In this document: positions 44,364 through 52,317 of the stretch, in pieces
Layout: each line of letters opens with the position of its first letter
Numbering within the stretch: the stretch's first letter is position 1
DNA from: Gordonia sediminis
GTDB lineage: Bacteria > Actinomycetota > Actinomycetes > Mycobacteriales > Mycobacteriaceae
Assembly (NCBI GenBank): GCA_004193205.1
Contig: RZUM01000005.1
Span: 124,001 to 188,000 of the forward strand
Length of the DNA: 64,000 bases
Direction: 5' to 3'
Made by a program: the position numbers and the translations under genes
Notes under the pieces: model-generated
The model's input: the letters and a program-made list of their open reading frames with translations, nothing else
The model's database searches: none
What the model was told of the DNA's origin: nothing

Positions 44364-45323
44364 TCAGAGGTCGAGCACGAGCTTCTTGGAGCAGCTGCGC
44401 GACACGCAGACCATCATGCAGTCGTTTTCGGCCTGCTCGTCCTCGGTGAGCACCGAATCCCGATGATCGGGTATGCCGTCGAGAACACCGCTTTCGCAGG
44501 TGCCGCAGGTTCCCTCACGACAGGAGAAGTCGATGTCGACGCCCTCACGAAGAAGGGCATCGAGGGTGGACTCCGACGCGCCGACAGTGATGGTCTTACC
44601 GCTCTGCTCGAGGACCACCTCGAACGCGGTGTCCGCACCGTCGGTTTCGATGACCTTCGGCGCGAACCGCTCGAGGTGAAGCTCGATGTTCTTCTCGTGG
44701 CACAGGCCTTCGAGTGCCAGCAGCAGCGGTTCCGGGCCACAGCAGTACACCAGTGTGCCGGGCGCGAGAGCGTCGAGCGCCCCCGCGAGATCGAGCAGTC
44801 CGTACTCGTCCTGCGGGCGCAGCGCGACCCGGCCTGGAAACTGCTCGTCGAGGGCGTCGGCGAAGGCCATGCCCGACCGCGTGCGACCGCCGTACAGCAA
44901 CGTCCAGTCGGCGCCGCGCGCATCCACGGCCCGCAACATCGTCATCATCGGGGTGATCCCGATACCGCCGGCCACGAACATGTACGACGAGTGCTCAACC
45001 AGCGGGAAGTGATTTCGAGGTCCCTTGACATCGAGGATGTCGCCGACCTTCAGGGTGTCGTGCACCGTGGCCGAACCGCCGCGTCCGTTCGGTTCACGCA
45101 GCACCGCGACCCGGAAATGGTCGCGGTCGGCAGGGTCACCGCACAGTGAGTACTGGCGGATCGTGTCGTCGTCGAGGACGAGATCGATGTGCGCGCCCGG
45201 TTCCCACGTGGGCAGGTCGGCACCATCGACGTCGGTCAACGTCAACGACACCACTCCGTGGGCCACCACGTCCTTGGCGGCCACGCGCATCTTCCTATGT
45301 TCGGACACCTCGTGATGAGCCAT
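44364..45323 (-). CDS. Phthalate-dioxygenase-reductase-like FMN/2Fe-2S oxidoreductase
   Basis: 319 residues in the order FMN/FAD barrel (about 1-105), NAD domain (about 110-220), plant-type 2Fe-2S ferredoxin (about 235-319). The flavin region has HIDLVLDDDTIRQYSLCG, the NAD domain FVAGGIGITPMMTML and YCCGPEPLL, and the ferredoxin CREGTCGTCESG with the last Cys in CMMVC. It passes electrons from NADH to a Rieske oxygenase, P450 or demethylase; none is directly adjacent, the nearest candidates being the P450 at 36 kb or genes outside the window. Its promoter overlaps dyad B. Confidence 0.92.
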   Translation of the reverse strand: MAHHEVSEHRKMRVAAKDVVAHGVVSLTLTDVDGADLPTWEPGAHIDLVLDDDTIRQYSLCGDPADRDHFRVAVLREPNGRGGSATVHDTLKVGDILDVKGPRNHFPLVEHSSYMFVAGGIGITPMMTMLRAVDARGADWTLLYGGRTRSGMAFADALDEQFPGRVALRPQDEYGLLDLAGALDALAPGTLVYCCGPEPLLLALEGLCHEKNIELHLERFAPKVIETDGADTAFEVVLEQSGKTITVGASESTLDALLREGVDIDFSCREGTCGTCESGVLDGIPDHRDSVLTEDEQAENDCMMVCVSRSCSKKLVLDL

Positions 45324-45355
45324 GACTGCTTTCGGTCGTCTTGATCAGGGTCACC

Positions 45356-45380
45356 ATTAATCTTAAGCTATTAGATTAAT
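45356..45380. promoter_or_regulatory. Catabolic-island dyad B
   Basis: ATTAATCT-N9-AGATTAAT, perfectly complementary arms, spacer TAAGCTATT. It lies 33 bp before the reductase start (-) and 55 bp before the SDR start (+), so it can serve both. A second small dyad, TAACC-N4-GGTTA, is at 45395-45408. Confidence 0.7.
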
Positions 45381-45434
45381 GCGGGGCAACCCTCTAACCT
45401 ATCGGTTATCGATTTCACATCTGGAAGGACCGTC

Positions 45435-46226
45435 ATGACATCCACCTCCCCCACTCACCCCGGCCAGTCGTTGCAGGAACTGTTCCGCCTCGACGCCAAG
45501 GTCGCCGTCGTGACCGGTGCCGGCTCCGGCCTCGGTGCCGGTATCGCCGCGGCATTGGCCGAGTCCGGTGCGGATGTGGTGCTGGCCGGCCGCCGCCCGG
45601 AGCCACTCGACCAGGTTGCGGCCACGATCCGTGCGATGGGCGGTCGGGCGCTGCCGGTACCGACCGACGTCACCGATCCCGACAGCTGCACGGCACTGGT
45701 CGACGCGGCGATCGCCGAGTTCGGCCACGTCGACATCTTGGTCAACAACGCCGGAGTCAGCGCCATCGCGCCGGCAACACGCGAACTGCCCGACGAGTTC
45801 CGGGGAGTGGTGGACGTCAACCTGAACGGCACCTACTGGATGGCCCAGGCGTGCGGCCGCGTGATGCAGCCGGGTTCGGCCATTGTGAACGTCGCGAGCA
45901 TGCTCGGGCTGATCAAATCGGCGCTCCCCCAGGCTGCCTATTCTTCGAGCAAGGCCGCGGTGGTGGCGCTGACGCGCGACCTGTCCAACCAGTGGTCGGG
46001 GCGCAAGGGGATCCGGGTCAATGCGATCGCACCGGGGTTTGTCGAGACCGACATGATCTCGGAGCTCAACGACGAGACCCGTGAGCTGGTGATGCGTGAC
46101 TGCTCACTGGGGCGCATGGGTACGCAGCGGGAAATCGACGCCGCCGTGGTGTTCTTGGCGAGCGCCGCCGCGTCCTACGTCACGGGTTCGACGCTCGCGG
46201 TCGACGGTGGGACATCCGGGCACTGA
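45435..46226 (+). CDS. Short-chain dehydrogenase/reductase
   Basis: 263 residues, a classical FabG-like SDR. The cofactor motif TGAGSGLGAGIA, the NNAG strand (VNNAGVSAIAP) and the active site YSSSKAAVVAL are present. GRRPEP after strand 2 suggests NADP. Likely a hydroxyacyl-CoA or alcohol dehydrogenase of the island. Divergent from the reductase gene across dyad B. Two hairpins follow the stop. Confidence 0.9.
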   Translation: MTSTSPTHPGQSLQELFRLDAKVAVVTGAGSGLGAGIAAALAESGADVVLAGRRPEPLDQVAATIRAMGGRALPVPTDVTDPDSCTALVDAAIAEFGHVDILVNNAGVSAIAPATRELPDEFRGVVDVNLNGTYWMAQACGRVMQPGSAIVNVASMLGLIKSALPQAAYSSSKAAVVALTRDLSNQWSGRKGIRVNAIAPGFVETDMISELNDETRELVMRDCSLGRMGTQREIDAAVVFLASAAASYVTGSTLAVDGGTSGH

Positions 46227-46240
46227 GTGCCCATGTGCAG

Positions 46241-46278
46241 ATCGACCAGCAGGTGGGCGCGCCCACCTGCTGGTCGAT
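46241..46278. terminator. 38-bp perfect palindrome terminator
   Basis: ATCGACCAGCAGGTGGGCG followed at once by its exact reverse complement, between the convergent SDR and CaiB genes. In RNA it would form a 17-18 bp stem with a minimal loop, and it works in both directions. Confidence 0.8.
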
Positions 46279-46289
46279 GAGTAAAGCCA

Positions 46290-46318
46290 CCGCTGGGTCG
46301 TGTACTGAGACCCAGCGG
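46290..46318. terminator. Second hairpin in the convergent gap
   Basis: Ten-base-pair stem (CCGCTGGGTC and its complement) with a nine-base loop, just before the stop of the leftward CaiB gene; probably that gene's own terminator. Confidence 0.65.
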
Positions 46319-46326
46319 GATCAGGG

Positions 46327-48741
46327 TCAGGACGGAACGGGGGCGACGGCTCCCGGCTGCAGGACGTCCGCGTCGACGAGCGTGTCGATCTCGGTGTCGG
46401 ACAACCCGAGGATCTCGGCGGCGATCTCGCGGGTGTTCTCCCCCGGCAATGGCGCCGGACGCAGAGGCGCGTCGGGGATGGACGAGAAGTGGGCCACGCG
46501 CACGGCGGTCGGCATCGCCATCGGCAACAGCGGATGCGAGAGCTGGCGGTACGCTTTGCGTTGCACGAGTTGAGGATTCGTCAGCAGATCGGGCAACCGG
46601 ATCATCGCGCCGGCGGGCACGCCACCCTCCTGGAGCGTTTCCATCGCTTCGGTGGGCGTGCGCTCGGCCACCCACTCCCCGACCAGCGCATCAGCGTCAG
46701 CACGATGGGCGAGGCGTTGCTCGGTGGTGACGAAACGCGGATCGTCGACGAGGTCGGGACGTTCGATGATCGCACACAGCCGTGCCCATTCGTCGTCGTC
46801 GCGAACGGTCACCGCACACCACTCGTCGTCTCCGGCAGACGCGTACACACCCGACGGTGCCGCATGGGCATCCGAGTTCCCGGTCGCCACGACCGACCCC
46901 GGATTCAGCGACTCCTCGGCCAGCTCGACACCGAGTTGCACGATCGCGGTGTCGGCCTGCGCGACCTCCAGCGCCGCTCCGCGCGCGGTGTGTCGACGCG
47001 CCACAAGATGTGCCAGGATCGCGACCGCGTTGACCTGTGCGGCGATGTGATCGGGGTACACGGTCGCGCCGTCGCACAGTCCCTCGTAGGTGTTCGAGTA
47101 GCGCCAGAGCGCCGAGACTCCGCAGGCAGCCCGGACCAGCGGGCCGTAACCCAGTCGCTTGTTCCAGGGTCCGACGCCGCCGAACGCACTGCTCTCGGCC
47201 ACGATGATGGCCGGATTCACCTGCACGAGATCGTCGTACGAAAGGCCCATGGATTTCAGGGTGCCGGGTTTGAAGTTGGCGAGCACGACGTCGGCGGTCT
47301 TGGCCAGTTCGAGGAACAGTCGTTTGCCGTCGTCGGTGCGCAGATTCAAGCCGAGAGAACGCTTGTTGCGATGTCCCCAGGCGACCGAGGCGGCCAGTGC
47401 CGAGCCACGCTTGGACTGCCGCAGACCGTCCGGGAACGCGGTGTTCTCGATCTTGATGACGTCGGCACCGTTGTCGGCGAACTGACGTCCGAGTTCGGCG
47501 CCGAAGACGACGACCCCCATGTCGAGAACACGCAGGCCCTCGAACGGTGCACTCCCCGCACTACGGCCGTCAGTGTCCGACGACGTCACCTGGCGCGATG
47601 CGGCATCGCCGTCCAGGATGTCCGCGTCGTGTTCGCCGAGCTGCGGTGCGCGATAGCGGAATCCGGCTCGCTCGCCACCGATCTTGGCGTACCCCGACGG
47701 CACGCGAGCGGTGACGCCGGGGGCGATCTCCGCATCGATGAGGGTTCCGGCCACGTCGAAGTGTTCGGTTGTCAGCACCTCGTCGGGGCGCTGCACACCC
47801 CCGGTGGGGATTCCGCGTGCGGCGCCCTCGGCGACGAGTTCACTGCGCGTGTAGTTCGCGAAGAGTCGGTCGATCAACGGGTGTAGGCGATCCGCGGCGG
47901 CGAAGCGGGCCGGGATGGTGTCGTACTTGGGATCGGCGAATTCTGCCGGTTCACCCAGCCATTCGAACATCGCCCGCCACTGCCGTTTGGCGAGTAGACA
48001 GATCCGGACCTGACCGTCGGCGCACGGGAACACCGGATAGAAGTTGGCGGCATCGGGCCGGCCGCGGGGGAAGTCTTCCTTGCGGCCGGCGGCCGCCGAG
48101 CCCTGCACACCGAATCCGGGATCGAAGCCGTGCACGATCGTCTCGAAGGCGGAGATGTCCACGAGCTGCCCGGCCCCGGTCTGCGTCCGGTTGTACAACG
48201 CCAGCAGCGCCGACCAGGCCGCATGCACACCGACCGATTCATCCACCAGACCGGCGGGCGGAAGCAGTGGCTCCTCGCCGGACTCACCGGACCGCGACAG
48301 CACTCCGCTCATCGCCGAGATGACCGACTCGGTGGCCGTCCAGTCCCGATACGGGCCGGTCTGACCGAATCCACTGACGGACACGACGATCAGCGACGGC
48401 TGCTCGGCGAGCAACGACTCCGGCGCGAGGCCCTGCGCGGCCAGCCATCCGGGTGCCATCGACTCGACCAGGATGTCGGCGGTGCCGAGGAGATCATGAA
48501 AGCCCGCCCGGCCGTCGTCGGCGGTGAGGTCCAGCACCACCCCGCGCTTGTTGGCGTTGCGCAACGCGAACGGGATGCTGATCCCGTCCCGCATGGGCGC
48601 CACTGTGCGGGAACGGGATCCGCCGGGTGCTTCGACGCGGACGACATCGGCACCGAGGTCGGCGAGAAAGCGGCTGCAAGACTCGCCGAGGCCGTCGGTG
48701 ACGTCGAGGACACGGATGCCGTCGAGGGGCAGGGCTGTCAT
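46327..48741 (-). CDS. Fused tandem CaiB/BaiF family CoA-transferase
   Basis: 804 residues carrying two complete class III CoA-transferase units, about 1-385 and 410-804, joined by a short linker. Each begins with the family opening (GIRVLDVTDGLGESCSRFLADLGADVVRVE and GLRVLDMGVVVFGAELGRQFADNGADVIKIE). The N-terminal unit has the expected active-site Asp in GQLVDISAFE. In the C-terminal unit the matching segment reads AALEVAQAD, with Glu in that place. These enzymes move CoA between acids, and single-domain forms normally dimerise as interlocked rings, so the fusion may be a built-in heterodimer. ATG 48741 has GGAG upstream. 43 bp after the aldehyde dehydrogenase. Confidence 0.9.
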   Translation of the reverse strand: MTALPLDGIRVLDVTDGLGESCSRFLADLGADVVRVEAPGGSRSRTVAPMRDGISIPFALRNANKRGVVLDLTADDGRAGFHDLLGTADILVESMAPGWLAAQGLAPESLLAEQPSLIVVSVSGFGQTGPYRDWTATESVISAMSGVLSRSGESGEEPLLPPAGLVDESVGVHAAWSALLALYNRTQTGAGQLVDISAFETIVHGFDPGFGVQGSAAAGRKEDFPRGRPDAANFYPVFPCADGQVRICLLAKRQWRAMFEWLGEPAEFADPKYDTIPARFAAADRLHPLIDRLFANYTRSELVAEGAARGIPTGGVQRPDEVLTTEHFDVAGTLIDAEIAPGVTARVPSGYAKIGGERAGFRYRAPQLGEHDADILDGDAASRQVTSSDTDGRSAGSAPFEGLRVLDMGVVVFGAELGRQFADNGADVIKIENTAFPDGLRQSKRGSALAASVAWGHRNKRSLGLNLRTDDGKRLFLELAKTADVVLANFKPGTLKSMGLSYDDLVQVNPAIIVAESSAFGGVGPWNKRLGYGPLVRAACGVSALWRYSNTYEGLCDGATVYPDHIAAQVNAVAILAHLVARRHTARGAALEVAQADTAIVQLGVELAEESLNPGSVVATGNSDAHAAPSGVYASAGDDEWCAVTVRDDDEWARLCAIIERPDLVDDPRFVTTEQRLAHRADADALVGEWVAERTPTEAMETLQEGGVPAGAMIRLPDLLTNPQLVQRKAYRQLSHPLLPMAMPTAVRVAHFSSIPDAPLRPAPLPGENTREIAAEILGLSDTEIDTLVDADVLQPGAVAPVPS

Positions 48742-48784
48742 GGTGATGATCTCCAGGGTGGTGCTGACGGATGTGGGCGTCCGG

Positions 48785-50224
48785 TCAGCGGGTGGCGAAA
48801 TAGACGGATTTGCTCGCGAGGTAGGGGGCCAGGCCTTCCGGGCCGAGTTCGCGGCCCAGACCGGATGCCTTGACACCGCCGAAGGGGGCGGCGACATCGA
48901 GTGCGTAATGGTTGACGCCGACGGAACCGGTGCGGATGCGTGCGGCCAGGTCGAGACCGTGGTCCTCGTCGGTCGTCCAGATGGTGCCGCCGAGTCCGTA
49001 TTCCGAATCGTTGGCGAGGGTGACGGCGTGGTCCTCGTCGGAGTACCGGGTGATGACCAGGACGGGCCCGAAGATCTCCTCCTGGGCGATCGTCGCCGAA
49101 TTGTCGACGTCGGTGAAGACGGTCGGTTCGACGAACCAGCCGATCGGCTGGTCGGCGGGTACACCACCGCCGGTGGTGATGGAATATCCTGCGGCACGGC
49201 CATTCTCGATGTATTTGAGGACGCGTTGGCGTTGGGCGGCGCTGACCAGGGGACCGATCTGCGTCGCCTTGTCGAGCGGGTCGCCGATGGTCAGTGCGCG
49301 TACCGTCTCGGTGACCGCGTCGACGACGTCGTCGTAACGCGATGCGGGCGCGAGGATGCGGGTGCTGGCGTGACAGGTCTGGCCGTTGTTGACCAGCGAC
49401 ACCTCGAGCAGGTTACGGGCGAACACGTCGAGATCGGCGTCCTCGGCGACGATCGCGGCGGACTTGCCACCGAGTTCGAGGGTGACCGGACGCAAGAGAC
49501 GTCCGCAGACCTCGCCGATGGCCCGACCCGCGCCGGTCGACCCGGTGAAGGCGACCTTGTCCACGCCGGGATGGGATACGAGGTAGGCGCTGGCCTCGCG
49601 GTCGGCGGGTACCACGTTGAGGACACCGGCGGGGAGCCCCGCATCCAGTGCGGCGTCGGCGAATGCGTACGCGTCCAGCGACGTTTCCGGCGACGGCTTG
49701 AGCACCACGGTGCATCCGGCCGCCAGGGCCGGCGCGATCTTCATCGCGGCCAGCGGTTGCGGGTAGTTCCACGGGGTGATCGCGGCGACGACGCCGACAG
49801 GTTCACGCCGGACAACTGTGCGACCGCCGAACACTCCGGGGCGCACATCGTCGGCCTGGTCGGCCCGGATCAGGTCCGCGTAGTACTTGACCATCGCGGC
49901 GGGCCCGAAACCGTTGACGCTCTTGGACAGCGAGATCGGCATGCCGTTCTCGCGGGTCACCAGCTGCGCGGTCTCGCGGCCTTTGGCCTGCAGTGCCGCG
50001 GCGAACCGGTCGAGGAGGTCGGCCCGTTCATCGCGCGACAACGAAGCCCACGGTCCGCTCAGCGCGCTGCGGGCGGCCGCGACCGCGGCGTCGATGTCGG
50101 CGTTGACGGCCAGGGCACTGCGCCCCAACACCTTTTCGGTGGCGGCCTCGATGACGTCGTAGGACGCATCGGATTGTGGTGCGGTCCATCGTCCGTCGAT
50201 GAACAACTCTGCACGATCGAGCAT
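48785..50224 (-). CDS. Aldehyde dehydrogenase
   Basis: 479 residues, complete. NAD(P)-dependent. Cofactor domain ITPWNYPQPLAAMKIAPALAAG and FTGSTGAGRAIG; general-base Glu in LELGGKSAA; nucleophile Cys in NNGQTCHASTR; C-terminal GGVKASGLGREL. Resembles the partial aldehyde dehydrogenase at the window start. ATG at 50224. It sits between the lipid-transfer-protein gene and the CaiB gene in one leftward operon, so it may oxidise the aldehyde released by the retro-aldol step proposed for its neighbours. Confidence 0.93.
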   Translation of the reverse strand: MLDRAELFIDGRWTAPQSDASYDVIEAATEKVLGRSALAVNADIDAAVAAARSALSGPWASLSRDERADLLDRFAAALQAKGRETAQLVTRENGMPISLSKSVNGFGPAAMVKYYADLIRADQADDVRPGVFGGRTVVRREPVGVVAAITPWNYPQPLAAMKIAPALAAGCTVVLKPSPETSLDAYAFADAALDAGLPAGVLNVVPADREASAYLVSHPGVDKVAFTGSTGAGRAIGEVCGRLLRPVTLELGGKSAAIVAEDADLDVFARNLLEVSLVNNGQTCHASTRILAPASRYDDVVDAVTETVRALTIGDPLDKATQIGPLVSAAQRQRVLKYIENGRAAGYSITTGGGVPADQPIGWFVEPTVFTDVDNSATIAQEEIFGPVLVITRYSDEDHAVTLANDSEYGLGGTIWTTDEDHGLDLAARIRTGSVGVNHYALDVAAPFGGVKASGLGRELGPEGLAPYLASKSVYFATR

Positions 50225-50270
50225 CAGGTGTCCCTCTGCTGGTTGTCGGGTGGATTCAGGCGGGGTGGAT

Positions 50271-51455
50271 TCAGACGGTGTCGGCGTGGCCGAAGAGCAC
50301 GTTGCTGACCAGCGGCGCCATCGGGCCACCGATGAACAGCGAGGTCTTGGCGTCGGGCACCTGATTGGTGGAGGTGCCACGGATCTGCCGGACGGCCTCG
50401 ACCGCGAGGTTGAGTCCGTTGATGAAGCAGTCCGCGATGTTGCCGCCGCTGGTGTTGATCGGCAGCTTGCCGTGCGGTGCGGTGAGGTTGTCGACGGTCA
50501 TCACGCTGCCCGCGGCGGGCCCCGGCGGTACCAGGCCGTGGTCGATCAGCGACGCCACCGCCGGTCCGCTGAAGTTCTCGTACACCTGCACGACGTCCAT
50601 GTCGTCGGGCCCCAAACCTGCTCCCGCCCAGAGTCGTTCGGCCACACCGGGTTTACCGTTGTGGCCCGGGCCGAAACCGGCTGTCGAGTACTGCGCGTCA
50701 TTGTCGATGCGCTCGGAGTAGCCGCCGGGCGCACCCTGCGCACCGGCCAGCACGTAGGCGGGATCCGGGCGAAGGGTGCGGGCGCGTTCGGCGGAGACGA
50801 GCACCAACGCGACCGCACCGTCGCTTTCGCGGGAGCAGTCGTAGAGGTGGAACGGCTCGGCGATCATCCGCGACGCCTCATAGGCTGCTTCGTCGACCGG
50901 CCGGCCGTATCCCTGGGCGGTCGGATTGTTCTGCGCATGCTGATAGCAGGCCAGCGACAGCGCGCGCAATGCCTCGCGCGGGACACCGTCGTGCTCGAGC
51001 ATGCGCTGGGTGCGCAGTGCGCAGATCTGCGCAGGCGAGCCGACCCCGTGGGCCAGGAAGTGCGGGCCGTAGTGGTAGGTCGCGTAGCCGAGACGACCGG
51101 TGTCGGCCTGTGCCATGGCCCGGTAGACGACGACGCATTCGGCCTGCCCGGTGGCGATCGCGGCGGCCGCGTTGGTGACCGCCGCGGCAACCGTGCCGCC
51201 ACCGCCACCCCACATCATGTTCGACCAGCGCACCTCGTCGACCATCAGGGCCGCTCCGAGAATCGCACCGTCGTTGCTGCCGCCGGCATAGGAGACGAAG
51301 CCATCGATCTCGCGCGGTGAGATGCCGGCGTCGCGGCAGGCATCCAGGATGGCCGACAGCGTCATCTGCTGCTCGGTGTACGGGGATTGTCCACGCTTGT
51401 AGTGTGTTTCGGCGATACCGACGACGGCGGTGGTGCCGCGCATGATCGAGCTCAT
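50271..51455 (-). CDS. Thiolase-fold lipid-transfer protein (Ltp/retro-aldolase type)
   Basis: 394 residues with the thiolase fold. The nucleophilic Cys of true thiolases is missing: the segment reads SNMMWGGGGGTVAAAV. The C-terminal GH motif is also absent (NTSGGNIADCFINGLN). YENFSGPAV replaces the usual NEAFA. Such Cys-less proteins paired with a DUF35 partner include the steroid side-chain retro-aldolase Ltp2, so C-C cleavage of a beta-hydroxyacyl-CoA is a reasonable hypothesis. Its ATG overlaps the DUF35 stop by four bases. Confidence 0.85.
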   Translation of the reverse strand: MSSIMRGTTAVVGIAETHYKRGQSPYTEQQMTLSAILDACRDAGISPREIDGFVSYAGGSNDGAILGAALMVDEVRWSNMMWGGGGGTVAAAVTNAAAAIATGQAECVVVYRAMAQADTGRLGYATYHYGPHFLAHGVGSPAQICALRTQRMLEHDGVPREALRALSLACYQHAQNNPTAQGYGRPVDEAAYEASRMIAEPFHLYDCSRESDGAVALVLVSAERARTLRPDPAYVLAGAQGAPGGYSERIDNDAQYSTAGFGPGHNGKPGVAERLWAGAGLGPDDMDVVQVYENFSGPAVASLIDHGLVPPGPAAGSVMTVDNLTAPHGKLPINTSGGNIADCFINGLNLAVEAVRQIRGTSTNQVPDAKTSLFIGGPMAPLVSNVLFGHADTV

Positions 51456-51907
51456 GCCGTTGCTCCTTCGGTGTCGTTGACTGCCTCGACCCGGCGCCAG
51501 CGCAGCAGCGGCCAGGGTTCTCCCTCGACGTGCTCGAAGAATCCGGCGACCTCGTCACCGATGCGCGGTGGGTTCTCGTCGTCGTCGATGAGGATGCCGT
51601 AGACACGTCGGTTTCCGGCGTTGGGAAGTTCGACCAGGACGGTTGTGTAGGGCAATCGGTCGGTGAGTTCGGCGACGAACGGGTAAAAGCTGCGGTTCCA
51701 GGTGTAGACGGTGCCGACAGGCTCGGTGCTCTCCCAGGCGAGGTCGAGGCTGTAGCACTCGGGGCAGATCGATTGCGGACCCCAGATCCAGGTCTGGCAC
51801 TCGCTGCAACGCTGCAGGCGGAGTTCACCCGCCACGAGTCCGTCCCAGTACGGCTGGTCGAGACCGTCGGCGGCGGGCCCCCACGGAACCTCGGTCGCCG
51901 CCGTCAC
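51452..51907 (-). CDS. DUF35 protein: zinc ribbon plus OB-fold, partner of the Ltp protein
   Basis: 151 residues. A rubredoxin-like zinc ribbon at about 33-51 (CSECQTWIWGPQSICPECYS, two CxxC pairs) is followed by an acyl-CoA-binding OB fold (GTVYTWNRSFYPFVAELTDRLPY, VYGILIDDDENPPRIGDEV). DUF35 proteins form obligate complexes with thiolase-fold partners and dehydratases, where they bind the CoA part. The GTG start overlaps the upstream gene's stop and its own stop overlaps the Ltp start, each by four bases; equimolar synthesis is implied. Confidence 0.92.
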   Translation of the reverse strand: MTAATEVPWGPAADGLDQPYWDGLVAGELRLQRCSECQTWIWGPQSICPECYSLDLAWESTEPVGTVYTWNRSFYPFVAELTDRLPYTTVLVELPNAGNRRVYGILIDDDENPPRIGDEVAGFFEHVEGEPWPLLRWRRVEAVNDTEGATA

Positions 51908-52218
51908 TGCACGGCCTCGGTGGGGAAGTTCTCCAGTTCCGCAGCGAGCCAGGTGTCGCCACGACGTTCCCAGATGGATCGCAGACCGATCAGCTTGCCG
52001 CCCACCTCATAGACGGTGTCACCGATCATCCGGTCACCGTCGGCACGCACGTCCTTGATGGTGAAGCCGTCGACCGCGCTGCGCGGTACCTCCACACCCT
52101 CGAACACCGTCGGCAGATTCTCCTGCACCATGTCCGCGATGGCGGCCTTCATATCGCCGGCCACCACATACCCGACGTGGCGCTCGTACAGCGGACGGAA
52201 CTCGTCGACCTTGGACAT
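51904..52218 (-). CDS. NTF2/SnoaL-like small protein
   Basis: 104 residues, a cone-shaped NTF2-like fold by pattern: helices at the start (SKVDEFRPLYERHVGYVVAGDMKAAIADMV), then strands ending RSIWERRGDTWLAAELENFP. The fold serves hydratases, isomerases and cyclases with a hydrophobic pocket. ATG at 52218 with AGGAGT upstream; first gene of the operon under dyad C and coupled to the DUF35 gene. A dehydratase or binding role beside the Ltp-DUF35 pair is inference. Confidence 0.78.
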   Translation of the reverse strand: MSKVDEFRPLYERHVGYVVAGDMKAAIADMVQENLPTVFEGVEVPRSAVDGFTIKDVRADGDRMIGDTVYEVGGKLIGLRSIWERRGDTWLAAELENFPTEAVQ

Positions 52219-52262
52219 CGCATTACTCCTCACCCGCGACACCACGCCGCGGCAACATTGAA

Positions 52263-52287
52263 ATAAACCTTACGCTATTAGATAAAT
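52263..52287. promoter_or_regulatory. Catabolic-island dyad C
   Basis: ATAAACCT-N9-AGATAAAT, spacer TACGCTATT (seven of nine identical to dyad B). It lies 45 bp upstream of the NTF2-DUF35-Ltp-aldehyde dehydrogenase-CaiB operon and 31 bp before the stop-side end of the LLM gene. Confidence 0.7.
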
Positions 52288-52317
52288 TGCGTCAACGGAC
52301 ACCGCTGGGCACCCGGC

